Positions 15,601-25,030 of a DNA stretch of 51,399 nt are shown piece after piece (position 1 is the stretch's first letter; each line of letters starts with the position of its first letter). The stretch covers positions 896,036-947,434 of the forward strand of contig NZ_LMKE01000001.1 of assembly GCF_001421245.1 (NCBI RefSeq). Reading direction: 5' to 3'. The translations under genes were made by a program, and so were the position numbers. The DNA is from Sphingomonas sp. Leaf10. GTDB lineage: Bacteria; Pseudomonadota; Alphaproteobacteria; Sphingomonadales; Sphingomonadaceae. Below the pieces are notes generated by a model that saw nothing but the letters and a program-made list of their open reading frames with translations, did not search any database and was not told where the DNA came from.

Positions 15601-17025
15601 CTATTCCGCCGCTGTCTCGGCCTGCTCGGTGCGGTCCTCGACGGCTTCCTCGGCCTGCGCGATCGCGACGGCCAGCTTGGTCAGCGGGCGCGGCGATTGC
15701 TCGACGACCGGCAGCGGATCGATCGACTTGCCGGCGGTGTCGATGTTGAGCGTTTCGAACCGCTTGGCCGAGGTCATCACCTGCGATTCGAGGCTGCCGA
15801 CGAACGCGTTATAGGCGGTGTTCGCCCCTTCGAGATTCTTGCCGAGCTTGGCGACATGATCGCCCATCTTGGCAAGGCGGGCATGGAGCTCGCGGCCCAG
15901 CTGGCCGATCTGGCGCGCTTCGCCTGCAAGCTTCTCCTGCCGCCAGACCGCCGCGACGGTACGGGCGATGGCGATCAGGTTGGTCGGCGTCGCTATCAAT
16001 ACGCGGCGGTCGAAGGCATAGTCCCACAGGTCGGGGGCGTGTTCGAGCGCGGCGGCGAGGAAATGCTCGCCCGGCACGAACATCACGACATAGTCGGGCG
16101 TATCCTCGAACTGCGACTGATAGCTCTTGGCGCCGAGCGCGTTGACATGGTTCTTCATCGACGCGACGTGCGCGGTCATGAAGGCGGCGCGCTCGACCTC
16201 GTCGACGGCGCCATGCGCGTCCTGATAGGCGTTGAGCGAGACCTTGGCGTCGATGACCAGGCTCTTGCCGCCGGGTACCTTGACGATCGCGTCCGGACGC
16301 AGGCGACCTTCGCCGTGATCGACCGAGACCTCCATCTGGAAATCGGTGTGCTCGGCGAGGCCGCAGGTTTCGAGGACGTTGCGCAACTGTTGCTCGCCCC
16401 AGCGACCGCGCGCCTTGGGTGCGGAGCGCAACGCGTTGACCAGCTTCGCCGCTTCGCTCTTCACCGATTCCTGACCGACGCGCATCGCGTCCATCAGGCC
16501 CTTGAGCGTGCCATAGGCTTCCTGCCGCTCGCTCTCGACCTTGCCGATGCTGGCTTCGTAGCGCTTGAGCGTCGCCTCGACCGGAGCGAGCAGCGCTTTC
16601 AGTTTCATCTCGTTGGTGTCGCCGGCCTGCGCGAAGCGTTCCTGCGCGCGTTGCAGGAAGGATTTCTGCGCGCCGTCGAGCATGATCTGCGCGGTTTCAC
16701 GGAATTGCGAGGCCATCGCCTCCCGCGCGTCCTTGAACTCGGTCAGCCGTTCCTCGAACGCCGCCGCATTGGCTTTCAGCGCAGCGTGGTCGAGAAGCAA
16801 CGCGTCGCGATCGGCGCGAATTTCGGCCAGTTCCTCGCGCAGCGTCGGCACTTCCTTGGCGCGTTCGCTGGCGAGAGCGAGGTCGGCGATGGCGGCCTTG
16901 AAATCATCCTCGCGCTTGTCGCGCTCCTCGCGCAGCGACTGGACCTGCCGGCTGCCCATCAGCCAGCCGATCGCCAACCCCGCGAGCAGGACGGCGGCGA
17001 CGATGACGATGACGAGCGGGTCCAT
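15601..17025 (-). CDS. rmuC: DNA recombination protein RmuC
   Basis: RmuC-family proteins limit DNA inversions at short inverted repeats and are thought to carry a nuclease-like domain. The 474-residue protein has one N-terminal membrane helix (LVIVIVAAVLLAGLAIGWLMG) and a long coiled coil (about residues 30-190). The conserved core has RGRWGEQQLRNVLETCGL, DAIVKVPGGKSLVIDAKVSLNAYQDA, and DYVVMFVPGEHFLAAAL. The C-terminal tail is acidic and low complexity. It ends convergently with the ureohydrolase gene, separated by 4 bases. Confidence 0.92.
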   Translation of the reverse strand: MDPLVIVIVAAVLLAGLAIGWLMGSRQVQSLREERDKREDDFKAAIADLALASERAKEVPTLREELAEIRADRDALLLDHAALKANAAAFEERLTEFKDAREAMASQFRETAQIMLDGAQKSFLQRAQERFAQAGDTNEMKLKALLAPVEATLKRYEASIGKVESERQEAYGTLKGLMDAMRVGQESVKSEAAKLVNALRSAPKARGRWGEQQLRNVLETCGLAEHTDFQMEVSVDHGEGRLRPDAIVKVPGGKSLVIDAKVSLNAYQDAHGAVDEVERAAFMTAHVASMKNHVNALGAKSYQSQFEDTPDYVVMFVPGEHFLAAALEHAPDLWDYAFDRRVLIATPTNLIAIARTVAAVWRQEKLAGEARQIGQLGRELHARLAKMGDHVAKLGKNLEGANTAYNAFVGSLESQVMTSAKRFETLNIDTAGKSIDPLPVVEQSPRPLTKLAVAIAQAEEAVEDRTEQAETAAE

Positions 17026-17105
17026 GCGATACTCCGGGTGGAACGGACCCGGAACCTACCCCCGCCCCGCCCGCCGGACAAGGCGAACGGGGATCGGTTC
17101 GTCGC

Positions 17106-17630
17106 TTACGCCGCCTTGCGCGCCTTGTTCAGCTTCTTGATGACCATGTCGCGCTTCAGCCGCGACAGATGGTCGATGAACAGCACACCGTTCAGGTGAT
17201 CCATCTCGTGCTGGAGGCAGGTCGCCATCAGTCCGTCGAGCCATTCGTCATGCTGCTCGCCCTTCTCATCGAGCCATGCCACGCGGCAGCGCGCCGGGCG
17301 GACGACGTCGGCATATTGCTCGGGGATCGACAGGCAGCCTTCCTGATAGGTCGACAGCTCTTCCGACTCTTCCTCGATCACCGGGTTCACGAACGCCCTG
17401 GGCGCCTTGATCGGCTTGCCCTCTTCGTCTTCCTCGTCCTGCAGATCGATGACCAGCACGCGCTTGGGCACCGCGACCTGGATCGCGGCGAGGCCGATGC
17501 CGGGGGCGTCGTACATCGTCTCGAACATGTCGGCGATGAGCGTCTTTACCTCATCCGTCACGCCGTCGACCGGTTCGGAGACGAGGCGGAGGCGGGGATC
17601 GGGAATTTCGATGATCGGAAGAATGGCCAT
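17106..17630 (-). CDS. def: Peptide deformylase
   Basis: Removes the N-formyl group from nascent proteins. The 174-residue protein has all three signature motifs: GIGLAAIQ (44-51), EGCLS with metal ligand C99, and HEMDH with metal ligands H141 and H145 and catalytic E142. An insert of acidic residues ([11 protein letters not shown]) follows the second strand, as in type 1 alphaproteobacterial enzymes. It diverges in function from fmt (same N-terminal formyl pathway), which lies about 1.2 kb away on the other strand, with recR in between. Confidence 0.96.
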   Translation of the reverse strand: MAILPIIEIPDPRLRLVSEPVDGVTDEVKTLIADMFETMYDAPGIGLAAIQVAVPKRVLVIDLQDEEDEEGKPIKAPRAFVNPVIEEESEELSTYQEGCLSIPEQYADVVRPARCRVAWLDEKGEQHDEWLDGLMATCLQHEMDHLNGVLFIDHLSRLKRDMVIKKLNKARKAA

Positions 17631-17661
17631 AGCGGTTAGCTAGGTAGCATATTTCGAGCGG

Positions 17662-18258
17662 TCAAGCGACCGGACGTCGTGCTCTCAGCGCCTGCGCCAG
17701 CGTCCCTTCGTCGAGATAGTCCAGCTCGCCGCCGACCGGCAGGCCATGGGCGAGCTGGGTCAGGCGGACTGGGAATTTCTCGATCCGCTCGGCGATGTAA
17801 TGGGCGGTGGTCTGCCCTTCCAGCGTGGCGTTCATCGCCAGCACGACTTCATCGATGCCGCCCGCCGTGACCCGGCCGACCAGCGAATCGATAGCAAGGT
17901 CGTCGGGGCGCACCCCCTCCAGCGCCGACAGCCGCCCGCCGAGGACATGGAAGCGGCCGGGAAAAAGGCGCGCGCGGTCGAGCGCCCACAGGTCGGCGAC
18001 CTCCTCGACCACGCACAGCGATCGGTCATCGCGGCGCGGATCGGTGCAGATACCGCACGGATCGGTGGTGTCGACATTGCCGCACACCGAACACGTCGCC
18101 AGATTGCGCGCCACCCGGTCGAGCGCGACCAAGAGCGGATCGAGCGCAGTCTCGCGCTTCTTGACCAGATGCAGCACCGCGCGCCGCGCCGAACGGGGGC
18201 CGAGACCGGGAAGGCGGGAGAGCGCCTGCGTCAGCGCGTCGATTTCGGGAGAGGCCAT
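17662..18258 (-). CDS. recR: Recombination mediator protein RecR
   Basis: Works with RecO (and RecF) to load RecA on gapped DNA. The 198-residue length from ATG 18258 is the family standard. It shows the helix-hairpin-helix [19 protein letters not shown] (N-terminal), the zinc finger C56-x2-C59-x8-C68-x2-C71, and a Toprim domain beginning [14 protein letters not shown] and including [14 protein letters not shown]. An in-frame ATG at 18267 would add three residues. No dnaX-ybaB arrangement is seen; the gene diverges from fmt. Confidence 0.95.
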   Translation of the reverse strand: MASPEIDALTQALSRLPGLGPRSARRAVLHLVKKRETALDPLLVALDRVARNLATCSVCGNVDTTDPCGICTDPRRDDRSLCVVEEVADLWALDRARLFPGRFHVLGGRLSALEGVRPDDLAIDSLVGRVTAGGIDEVVLAMNATLEGQTTAHYIAERIEKFPVRLTQLAHGLPVGGELDYLDEGTLAQALRARRPVA

Positions 18259-18311
18259 TGTGACCAAGATAGGGGGTTGCGCGCGCCGACGCCACGGTGT
18301 CGAGAGGAGGG

Positions 18312-19217
18312 ATGCGGATCATCTTCATGGGCACGCCCGATTTTGCGGTGCCCATCTTTCAGGCGCTGGTCGATGCCGGGCATGACGTCGTCGCGGCATA
18401 CAGCCAGCCGCCGCGCCGCGCCGGGCGTGGCAAGGCGCTGACCCCCTCCCCCGTGCATCGTTTGGCCGAGTCGCTGGGGATCGAGGTGCGGGTGCCGGAG
18501 ACGTTGCGCCATCCGGCGGTGCAGGCGGACTTCGCGGCGCTGGAGGCGGATGTGGCGGTGGTGGCTGCCTATGGCTTGCTGTTGCCGCGCGTCGTGCTGG
18601 ATGCGCCGAAGCTCGGGTGCCTGAACGTCCATGGGTCGCTGTTGCCGCGCTGGCGCGGGGCGGCGCCGATCCAGCGCGCGATCCTGGCCGGGGACGCGGA
18701 GACCGGGGTCGGCATCATGCAGATGGCGGCGGGGATGGATACCGGACCGGTACGGTTGGAGGGGCGGACGCCGGTTGCCGGTAAGACCGCCGGCGAACTG
18801 GCCGAGGAATTGAGCGCGATGGGTGCGCGGTTGATGCTGGAGGTGCTGGCCGACCCGGACGCCTATCCGCCGGTCGAACAGGCGGCCGAGGGCGTGACCC
18901 ATGCCGCCAAGATCGACAAGAGCGAGGCGAGGCTGCGCTTCGATGGCAGCGCGGTGGAGGCCGAGCGGCAGGTGCGCGCGTTCAATCCGGCACCCAGCGC
19001 CTTCTTCGAACTGAATGGCGAGCGGGTGCGGGTGCTGGCGGCGGAAATAGTCGACGGGTCGGGTGCGCAGGGGACGGTCGTCGACGATGCGCTGACCATC
19101 GCCTGTGCCGAGGGCGCGTTGCGGCCGACATTGGTCCAGCGCGCCGGGCGGGGCGCGATGACGCCGGCCGAGTTGCTGCGCGGCTTCGCGATCCCCGAGG
19201 GCACGCGGCTGGCATGA
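18312..19217 (+). CDS. fmt: Methionyl-tRNA formyltransferase
   Basis: Formylates initiator Met-tRNA using 10-formyl-THF. The 301-residue protein starts [14 protein letters not shown], has the catalytic [21 protein letters not shown] (Asn, His) and the Asp of [14 protein letters not shown], and a C-terminal OB-like tRNA-binding domain. The start is somewhat unclear: AGGAGG ends one base before ATG 18312, too close for ideal initiation. An in-frame GTG at 18297 and the ATG at 18327 are alternatives, but 18312 matches the family N-terminus. Its stop overlaps truA (ATGA). Confidence 0.94.
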   Translation: MRIIFMGTPDFAVPIFQALVDAGHDVVAAYSQPPRRAGRGKALTPSPVHRLAESLGIEVRVPETLRHPAVQADFAALEADVAVVAAYGLLLPRVVLDAPKLGCLNVHGSLLPRWRGAAPIQRAILAGDAETGVGIMQMAAGMDTGPVRLEGRTPVAGKTAGELAEELSAMGARLMLEVLADPDAYPPVEQAAEGVTHAAKIDKSEARLRFDGSAVEAERQVRAFNPAPSAFFELNGERVRVLAAEIVDGSGAQGTVVDDALTIACAEGALRPTLVQRAGRGAMTPAELLRGFAIPEGTRLA

Positions 19218-19957
19218 CCCGTTTCGCATTGACAGTCGAATATGACGGGCGGCCGTTCGTCGGGTGGCAGCGCCAGTCCGAAGGGGCGAGCGTACAGGGT
19301 TCGATCGAACGCGCGCTGTTCGAGGTTACCGGGGAAAGCGCCGCCGTCCATGCCGCCGGGCGGACCGATGCCGGGGTCCATGCCACCGCGATGCGGGCGC
19401 ATGTCGATGTCGCCAAGGATTTTGCACCGTTCCGATTGATGGAGGCGCTCAACGCGCGGCTGCGGCCCGATCCGGTCGCGATCCTCGATTGCCGGGTCGT
19501 GGCCGACGACTGGCATGCGCGGTTCTCGTGCATCCAGCGCGCCTATGTCTATCGCATCGTCTGTCGGCGGGCGCCGTTGACGCACGAATTGGGGCTGGCG
19601 TGGCGGGTACCGCAGGAACTGGATGCGATGGCGATGGCGGAGGGTGCGGCGCGGCTGGTCGGGCGACACGACTTCACGACCTTTCGATCGGCGCATTGTC
19701 AGGCCGACAGTCCGATGCGGACGCTCGATCGACTGACGGTCGAGCGCGATGGCGACCGGATCGCGATCCATGCCGCCGCCCGGTCATTCCTGCACCACCA
19801 GGTGCGCTCGATGGTCGGCTGTCTGGCGATGGTCGGACAGGGGAAGCGGACTTCCGACGACCTTGCCGGTATTCTCGCCGCGCGTGATCGGGCGGCGCTA
19901 TGGCTCAACGCGCCGCCCGACGGGCTGTATTTCGTGGGCGCCGAATACCCCGGTTGA
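19214..19957 (+). CDS. truA: tRNA pseudouridine(38-40) synthase TruA
   Basis: Converts uridines 38-40 in the anticodon stem of many tRNAs to pseudouridine. The 247-residue protein begins [19 protein letters not shown] and contains the catalytic Asp D52 in [11 protein letters not shown], then [16 protein letters not shown] and the C-terminal [13 protein letters not shown] segment. ATG 19214 overlaps the fmt stop, giving a coupled fmt-truA translation-related pair. Confidence 0.96.
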   Translation: MTRFALTVEYDGRPFVGWQRQSEGASVQGSIERALFEVTGESAAVHAAGRTDAGVHATAMRAHVDVAKDFAPFRLMEALNARLRPDPVAILDCRVVADDWHARFSCIQRAYVYRIVCRRAPLTHELGLAWRVPQELDAMAMAEGAARLVGRHDFTTFRSAHCQADSPMRTLDRLTVERDGDRIAIHAAARSFLHHQVRSMVGCLAMVGQGKRTSDDLAGILAARDRAALWLNAPPDGLYFVGAEYPG

Positions 19958-19962
19958 GCCTC

Positions 19963-19985
19963 AAAGTTCACGAAGTTCACACTCG
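19963..19985 (+). repeat. Short intergenic repeat, copy 2 (AAAGTTCAC motif)
   Basis: AAAGTTCACGAAGTTCACACTCG starts 5 bases after the truA stop; it differs by one base from the copy at 1188-1210. The following bases (GCGGTTTGCGCC) also resemble those after copy 1 (GCGTTTCGTGCGCC). Confidence 0.7.
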
Positions 19986-20022
19986 TACGCGGTTTGCGCC
20001 ATTGCCGGTTTCGCCCTGCCCC

Positions 20023-20054
20023 CGCCGCCGATCCTAAATGACAGGTCGGCGGCG
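20023..20054. terminator. Hairpin between convergent truA and the RNA methyltransferase gene
   Basis: CGCCGCCGA (20023-20031) pairs with TCGGCGGCG (20046-20054), a 9-bp stem with a 14-base loop, 10 bases before the end of the minus-strand gene. There is no T tract on either side, so it is only a possible bidirectional terminator. Confidence 0.45.
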
Positions 20055-20064
20055 AGTAGGAAAG

Positions 20065-21267
20065 TCAGCGGACCAGCCGCGCGACCAGTTCGACATGGGT
20101 CGACCAGCGGAATTGTCCGACCGGCTGCACCCAATCGAGACGATAGCCGGCCTGAACCAATGTCTTCGCATCGCGCGCGAAACTACTGGGATTGCACGAA
20201 ACATAGGCGATGACCGGCACCCTGGACTCGGCCAGTGCTGCCGCCTGTTCGCGTGCCCCCGCGCGGGGCGGGTCGAGGATGAGGGCGTCGAAGCGATCGA
20301 TCTCGACGGGCGTCAGCGGACGGCGGAACAGGTCGCGGTGATCGGCGACGACCGGGCGACCGGCGCGGGCGGCGGCGAGTTTCAGTGCCATGATCGCCTC
20401 GCGCCCCGCTTCCCCGGCATAGGTGCGAACGTTACCGCCGCGCGACAGGGTGAAGGTGCCGAGGCCCGCGAACAGGTCGGCGACGATAGCGGCGCCGGCA
20501 ATGGCTTCGTCGACCGCGGCGATCAGTGCCGCCTCGCCATCACCGGTCGCCTGCAGGAAGCTGCCGGGTGGGAACGGAACAGGCACGCCGCCCAGCGTTA
20601 CCGTGACCGGTTCGGGTTCCCAGCGCGCCTCCGGCCCCATGCCGTCGTCGATCGACAGCCGGGCAAGGCCCTGTTCCTGCGCGAAGATGGTCAGTGCTTC
20701 GGCGGCGGCGAGTCCTTCGGCAACCTTGCCGATGATGAGCACATCGACGCCCTGATCAACGCGGGCGAGATGGACGTCGGCACGGGTTCGATCCTTCAGC
20801 GCCGTGGCGAGCAGGCGGCGCAACGGGGCGATGGCGTCGAACAGTTCAGGCAGCAGGACATGGCATTCGCGGACGTCGACGATGCGGTGGCTGCCGGCCT
20901 CGGTAAAGCCGAGCGTCACCTGCTTGCCACGGCGATCGCCATGCAACGTCGCGCGGCGGCGGGTCTTGGGGGCCGAGAGGATCGTTGGGCGAACGGTCGC
21001 GGTCAGCGATTGGGAGGCAAGCGCACCGGCGACCCGGTCGGCAACGAAATCGAATTCCGACGGTAGATCAAGATGTTGCAGCTGACATCCGCCACAGGTC
21101 GGGAAGTGTCGACAGGGTGGCGTGGCATGATGCGGCCCCGGTTCGACCGACCCGTCCCCGAGCAGCCGGTCGCCGGGCGCGGCGAACGGGACATGAACGC
21201 CATCGCCGGTCACGCCCTCGCCCCGCGCCGCGACGCGGACAATCACATCGTCATCGATCAGCGACAT
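20065..21267 (-). CDS. Iron-sulfur RNA m5U methyltransferase (TrmA/RlmC/RlmD family)
   Basis: A 400-residue SAM-dependent uracil-C5 RNA methyltransferase. It has an N-terminal TRAM-like domain, the [4Fe-4S] cluster pattern C52-x5-C58-x2-C61 with a later Cys in DVRECHVLL, a Rossmann core (VADLFAGLGTFTL), the catalytic-Cys motif YVSCNPSSFARD and a C-terminal STHVELVARL with the general-base Glu. Target (23S U1939/U747 or tRNA U54) is not decided by sequence. Its ATG at 21267 overlaps the end of the upstream nnr gene by 10 bases. Confidence 0.9.
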   Translation of the reverse strand: MSLIDDDVIVRVAARGEGVTGDGVHVPFAAPGDRLLGDGSVEPGPHHATPPCRHFPTCGGCQLQHLDLPSEFDFVADRVAGALASQSLTATVRPTILSAPKTRRRATLHGDRRGKQVTLGFTEAGSHRIVDVRECHVLLPELFDAIAPLRRLLATALKDRTRADVHLARVDQGVDVLIIGKVAEGLAAAEALTIFAQEQGLARLSIDDGMGPEARWEPEPVTVTLGGVPVPFPPGSFLQATGDGEAALIAAVDEAIAGAAIVADLFAGLGTFTLSRGGNVRTYAGEAGREAIMALKLAAARAGRPVVADHRDLFRRPLTPVEIDRFDALILDPPRAGAREQAAALAESRVPVIAYVSCNPSSFARDAKTLVQAGYRLDWVQPVGQFRWSTHVELVARLVR

Positions 21268-22646
21268 TCGGCGATCGCCTGTCCCAGATGGTCGATCAGC
21301 GCATCGGCGAAGAAGGCCGGCCCGGAGAGGTGGGCGGCGCGGGCGTGCAGCCAGACCGCCTGTTCAGCCGCCGCCGACCCGCCCGGCCGCAGACGCGCCG
21401 CGAGCGTGCCGGCCAGCACGTCACCGGTGCCGGCGGTCGACAGCCACGACGGGCCATGGGTAGAAATTATGGCAGTGCCTTGCGGGCAAGCGATCACGGT
21501 ATCGGGGCCTTTATGAACGATGGTCGCGCGCGCCTGTAGCGCAGCTTCACGGGTGCGGTCGATCTTGTTACCGGTCTTTGCGGCAAACATACGGGCAAAT
21601 TCACCTTCGTGCGGAGTCAGCCATGTCGGTGCGGTGCGGGCGGCGATGCGTTCGGGGCCGGCCTGTCCGAGCAGCGAGATCGCATCGCCGTCGATTACCA
21701 GTGGCGCGTCGGCGGCGAGCGCCCTGTCGAGCAGGGCGCGGGCATGGTCGTCACGACCAAGGCCGGGGCCGATCAGCACCGCCGCCAGCCGATCGTCGTT
21801 GAGCAACGCCTGCGGATCGGTGCGGCGGACCAGTGCGTCGGGGCCGCCCTGCCCCGCATCGTCGCCGGTCAGTACGACATAGCCCGCCCCCGCCGACAGC
21901 GCGCCACGCGCGGCGAGCCTTGCCGCGCCGGGCATCGCGCCGCCGAGCACGGCGATCAGGCCGCGACTGTATTTGTGAGCATCGCGGGCTGGTGCAGCGA
22001 TGGCGGGACGTTGGATCGTGCGGGTGGCCGTGGGCAGCCCTATGCCGAGGTCAGCAAGGACCACGTGCCCCATCCGACCCGTATCGGGTCCGGTAAGATG
22101 GGCGGGCTTGAGGGCTCCCAGCGCCACGGTCAGATCGGCGCGACCGGCACCGGTGAAACCTTGCTCGGCATCGCTGTCGACCCCGCTCGGCAGGTCGATC
22201 GCGACGACGAACGCATGTTCCGACAGGGCGGCGAGCGGATCGGCGAGTTCGGGGGCGAGCGGGCGGGTGAGGCCGGTACCGAACAGGCCGTCGACAAGGA
22301 TCGGGCGAGGCTCGGCTTCGTTCAGGTCGAGTACCGGACCGGTCCATTCGGCGCGCATCCGGGCGGCTGCACCTTCGGTCGTTCCGGGGAGCGCGACGAC
22401 GGTTACATCGCAGGCCCAGTCCCGTAAAGTTCGTGCGACTACAAAGGCATCGCCGCCATTATTGCCGCGTCCTGCGAGGACGAGAATCGGCCGGCCGAAC
22501 GCGATCCGGCGCACCTGTTGCGCGACGGCCGTACCGGCGCGTTCCATCAGGTCGTCCTGCGCGACGCCGGACGCGAAGGCGGCTGCCTCCGCCGCGCGCA
22601 TTTCTGCAGCACGCAGGACCGGCGCCCCGGTCGGAAAAAGGGTCAT
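21258..22646 (-). CDS. nnr: Bifunctional NAD(P)H-hydrate epimerase/dehydratase
   Basis: Repairs hydrated NAD(P)H: the N-terminal YjeF domain (residues 1-210) epimerises R-NADHX and the C-terminal ribokinase-like domain dehydrates S-NADHX with ADP. Visible features are VLAGRGNNGGDAFVVAR and VDGLFGTGLTRPL in the first domain. The second has HKYSRGLIAVLGGAMPGAARLAARGALSAGAGYV, IGPGLGRD, WLTPHEGEFARM and STAGTGDVLAG. The length of 462 is typical of the fused enzyme. The ATG at 22646 overlaps the stop of an upstream lipoprotein gene. Confidence 0.94.
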   Translation of the reverse strand: MTLFPTGAPVLRAAEMRAAEAAAFASGVAQDDLMERAGTAVAQQVRRIAFGRPILVLAGRGNNGGDAFVVARTLRDWACDVTVVALPGTTEGAAARMRAEWTGPVLDLNEAEPRPILVDGLFGTGLTRPLAPELADPLAALSEHAFVVAIDLPSGVDSDAEQGFTGAGRADLTVALGALKPAHLTGPDTGRMGHVVLADLGIGLPTATRTIQRPAIAAPARDAHKYSRGLIAVLGGAMPGAARLAARGALSAGAGYVVLTGDDAGQGGPDALVRRTDPQALLNDDRLAAVLIGPGLGRDDHARALLDRALAADAPLVIDGDAISLLGQAGPERIAARTAPTWLTPHEGEFARMFAAKTGNKIDRTREAALQARATIVHKGPDTVIACPQGTAIISTHGPSWLSTAGTGDVLAGTLAARLRPGGSAAAEQAVWLHARAAHLSGPAFFADALIDHLGQAIAECR

Positions 22647-23032
22647 CGGGCGACCGGACCGACCGTGGCCGGCAGCCGATACCGTGCGTCGCCGATCGCG
22701 ACCTCGATCCGGTCGTTACCGATGACGGTAACCTTCGCGACCTCTGCACCATCCGCCGCGATCACCCCGCGCCCGTCGCGGGTAATGCGGAGGCGATGAA
22801 AACCGCCATCGGGCTGGCGGAGCGTCAGGATCGTGTCGTTGCCGTCGGCAGTGCGTTCGATCGTGCAGTCGGCCGCGACTGGCGCCGTGCCCGTCGCGCA
22901 TTCGATGCGCCCGGCATCGGCAGCGGCAGTGCGCTGCTCCGCGTCGACATTGGCGAGGACATTCGGGTCCGGGCGCCGGTCACAGGCGCCGAGCAGCAGC
23001 GCGGGGATCAGGAAAAGGCGTTTGTCGATCAT
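22643..23032 (-). CDS. Small predicted lipoprotein upstream of nnr
   Basis: Family not recognised. The 129-residue product has a lipoprotein signal MIDKRLFLIPALLLGACDRRP with lipobox LGAC. The mature part contains two cysteines (IECATG and DCTIE). Its beta-rich half includes NDTILTLRQPDGGFHRLRI, RGVIAADGAEVAKVTVIGND and RIEVAIGDARYRLP, with a spacing reminiscent of small periplasmic beta-domains. Its stop overlaps the nnr ATG (ATGA). Upstream lies a long palindrome at 23164-23253. Role unknown. Confidence 0.75.
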   Translation of the reverse strand: MIDKRLFLIPALLLGACDRRPDPNVLANVDAEQRTAAADAGRIECATGTAPVAADCTIERTADGNDTILTLRQPDGGFHRLRITRDGRGVIAADGAEVAKVTVIGNDRIEVAIGDARYRLPATVGPVAR

Positions 23033-23163
23033 GGCCGATCGATACCACAGGGTGGCAGACGCGTATCCCCCGCCTTTCGCCGTCAGGGTTCAGATGGGGA
23101 GCAGGCAGTTCCGCGGCCTGCGCAAGACCTCCGGGAAAGTCCGCTGCCAATCCCGGAACCCTT

Positions 23164-23253
23164 CCGTATCCCCGCGACCGCGAGGGTCCAGAGCCACGCA
23201 AAGTCGAGGCTTGCGCAATCTGGCTCTGGATCCCCGCCTACGCGGAGATACGG
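23164..23253. repeat. Dispersed palindromic element, copy A
   Basis: Two 33-base imperfect inverted arms (23164-23196 and 23221-23253) flank a loop whose ends, CGCAA (23197-23201) and TTGCG (23211-23215), also pair. The arms carry GGGTCCAGAGCCA and TGGCTCTGGATCCCCGCC. Copy B at 44659-44723 shares the core and loop design. It sits between ilvD and the lipoprotein gene, in a region without coding capacity. Confidence 0.8.
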
Positions 23254-23299
23254 TCGAGCGGACCTTCGCAACGGTCTTGCCTGCGCCCGCGTACCTTGC

Positions 23300-25021
23300 T
23301 CAGATGTCGGCGTAGACGTGACGCTCGGCCTTTGCGCCGGGATGGGTTACCGCGCCCTGGTAGGCCGGGCCGACGGTGGTCGAATAGCGCCACAGCGCCC
23401 CCGCCTGATAATCGTTCACGCGCGGCTGCCATTTGGCGCGGCGATCGGCCAGCACGTCGGGGGCGACGTCGAGGTCGATGGTGCCGGCCTCGGCATCGAT
23501 GGTGATAATGTCGCCATCCTCGACCAGCGCGATCGGCCCGCCTTCTGCTGCTTCGGGACCGACATGGCCAATACAGAAACCACGGGTCGCACCCGAGAAG
23601 CGGCCATCGGTGATGAGCGCGACGCTTTCGCCCATGCCGAGGCCATACAGCGCGGCGGTGGTCGACAGCATCTCGCGCATGCCCGGACCACCCTTCGGCC
23701 CCTCATAGCGGATGACGACGACCGATCCCTCGGTGATGTTGCGTGCCTCGACGGCGGCGAAGGCGTCTTCCTCGCAATCGAAAACCCGCGCGGTTCCCGT
23801 GAATTGCAGCCGCTTCATACCGGCGACCTTCACGATCGCGCCATCGGGGGCGAGCGTGCCGCGCAGGCCGACGACGCCGCCGGTCGGCGACAACGGCGTC
23901 TTCACGTCGTAGATCACCTTCTGGTCGGGGTTCCACGTCACCTCATCGATATTCTCGCCGAGCGTCTTGCCGGTGACGGTCATGCAGCTGCCGTCGAGGA
24001 GATCGTTGGCAAGCATCGTCTTCATCAGCATGTAGACGCCGCCGGCCTCGTACATGTCCTTGGCGACATATTTGCCGCCGGGCTTGAGGTCCGCGACATA
24101 AGGCGTTGATTTGAAAGCCTCGGCAACGTCGAACAGGTCAAAATCGATGCCCGCTTCCGAAGCCATCGCCGGCAGGTGCAGCGCGGCGTTGGTCGATCCG
24201 CCGGTCGCCGCCACGACGCGCGCGGCGTTGATGAACGCGGCGCGGGTCGCGATGTCGCGCGGGCGCAGGTTCAGGCGGATCAGCTCCATGACCTGCTTGC
24301 CGGCCGCGATCGCGATTTCCTCGCGGCTGCGATAGGGGGCGGGCACCATGTTCGAATTGGGCAGCGACAGGCCGATCGCTTCACCGACGCAGGCCATGGT
24401 GTTAGCGGTGAACTGTCCCCCGCAAGCGCCATGGCCCGGACAGGCGACCTTTTCCAGCGCGGTCAGGTCGTGCAGCGGGCAGGTGCCGGCGGCGTAGCGG
24501 CCGACCGCCTCGAACACGTCGACGACGGTGACGTCGCGATCCTCGAACCGGCCGGGCAGGATCGATCCGCCATACACGAAGATCGACGGCACGTTCAGAC
24601 GCAGCATCGCCATCATCATGCCGGGCAGCGATTTGTCACAACCGGCAAAGCCGACCAGCGCGTCATAGCAATGGCCGCGCACCGACAGTTCGACGGAGTC
24701 GGCGATGACTTCGCGGCTGACCAGCGAGGATTTCATCCCCTGATGGCCCATAGCGATGCCGTCGGTGACGGTGATGGTGTTGAACCGGCGCGGCATGCCG
24801 CCACCCGCCACCACGCCCTCGCGTGCAGCATCCGCCTGAAAATCGAGGGTCGTGTTGCACGGCGCGCTGTCGTTGCCGGCAGAGGCGAGCGCGACGAAGG
24901 GCTTGGCGATATCCTCTTCGGCGATGCCCATCGCGTAATAATAGCTGCGATGCGGCGCACGTTCGGGGCCGACGGAAACATGGCGGCTGGGCAGCCGCGA
25001 CTTGTCGAATTGCTGGGTCAT
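23300..25021 (-). CDS. ilvD: Dihydroxy-acid dehydratase
   Basis: Penultimate step of isoleucine and valine synthesis (and supplies the leucine and pantothenate precursor). The 573-residue protein is full length. Fe-S ligand motifs are seen at PCN (in SAPCNTTLD), CDKS (in [11 protein letters not shown]) and [12 protein letters not shown]. The C-terminal domain has [30 protein letters not shown]. The whole chain follows the IlvD/Edd family. Edd, the sugar-acid relative, is excluded because the length and the N-terminal and [12 protein letters not shown] motifs match IlvD. ATG 25021 begins [15 protein letters not shown]. Confidence 0.96.
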   Translation of the reverse strand: MTQQFDKSRLPSRHVSVGPERAPHRSYYYAMGIAEEDIAKPFVALASAGNDSAPCNTTLDFQADAAREGVVAGGGMPRRFNTITVTDGIAMGHQGMKSSLVSREVIADSVELSVRGHCYDALVGFAGCDKSLPGMMMAMLRLNVPSIFVYGGSILPGRFEDRDVTVVDVFEAVGRYAAGTCPLHDLTALEKVACPGHGACGGQFTANTMACVGEAIGLSLPNSNMVPAPYRSREEIAIAAGKQVMELIRLNLRPRDIATRAAFINAARVVAATGGSTNAALHLPAMASEAGIDFDLFDVAEAFKSTPYVADLKPGGKYVAKDMYEAGGVYMLMKTMLANDLLDGSCMTVTGKTLGENIDEVTWNPDQKVIYDVKTPLSPTGGVVGLRGTLAPDGAIVKVAGMKRLQFTGTARVFDCEEDAFAAVEARNITEGSVVVIRYEGPKGGPGMREMLSTTAALYGLGMGESVALITDGRFSGATRGFCIGHVGPEAAEGGPIALVEDGDIITIDAEAGTIDLDVAPDVLADRRAKWQPRVNDYQAGALWRYSTTVGPAYQGAVTHPGAKAERHVYADI

Positions 25022-25030
25022 GGCGACAGC

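Noticed and set aside
18297..18312. fmt start at GTG 18297
   Set aside because: Adds five residues before the family N-terminus and has no ribosome site; kept only as an alternative.
23033..23299. CRISPR array or attachment site
   Set aside because: One palindrome only, no regularly spaced repeats, no integrase or tRNA nearby.
22433..24109. Plus-strand open frame of 558 codons
   Set aside because: Antisense to nnr, the lipoprotein gene and ilvD; it runs through the palindromic repeat and has no domain.
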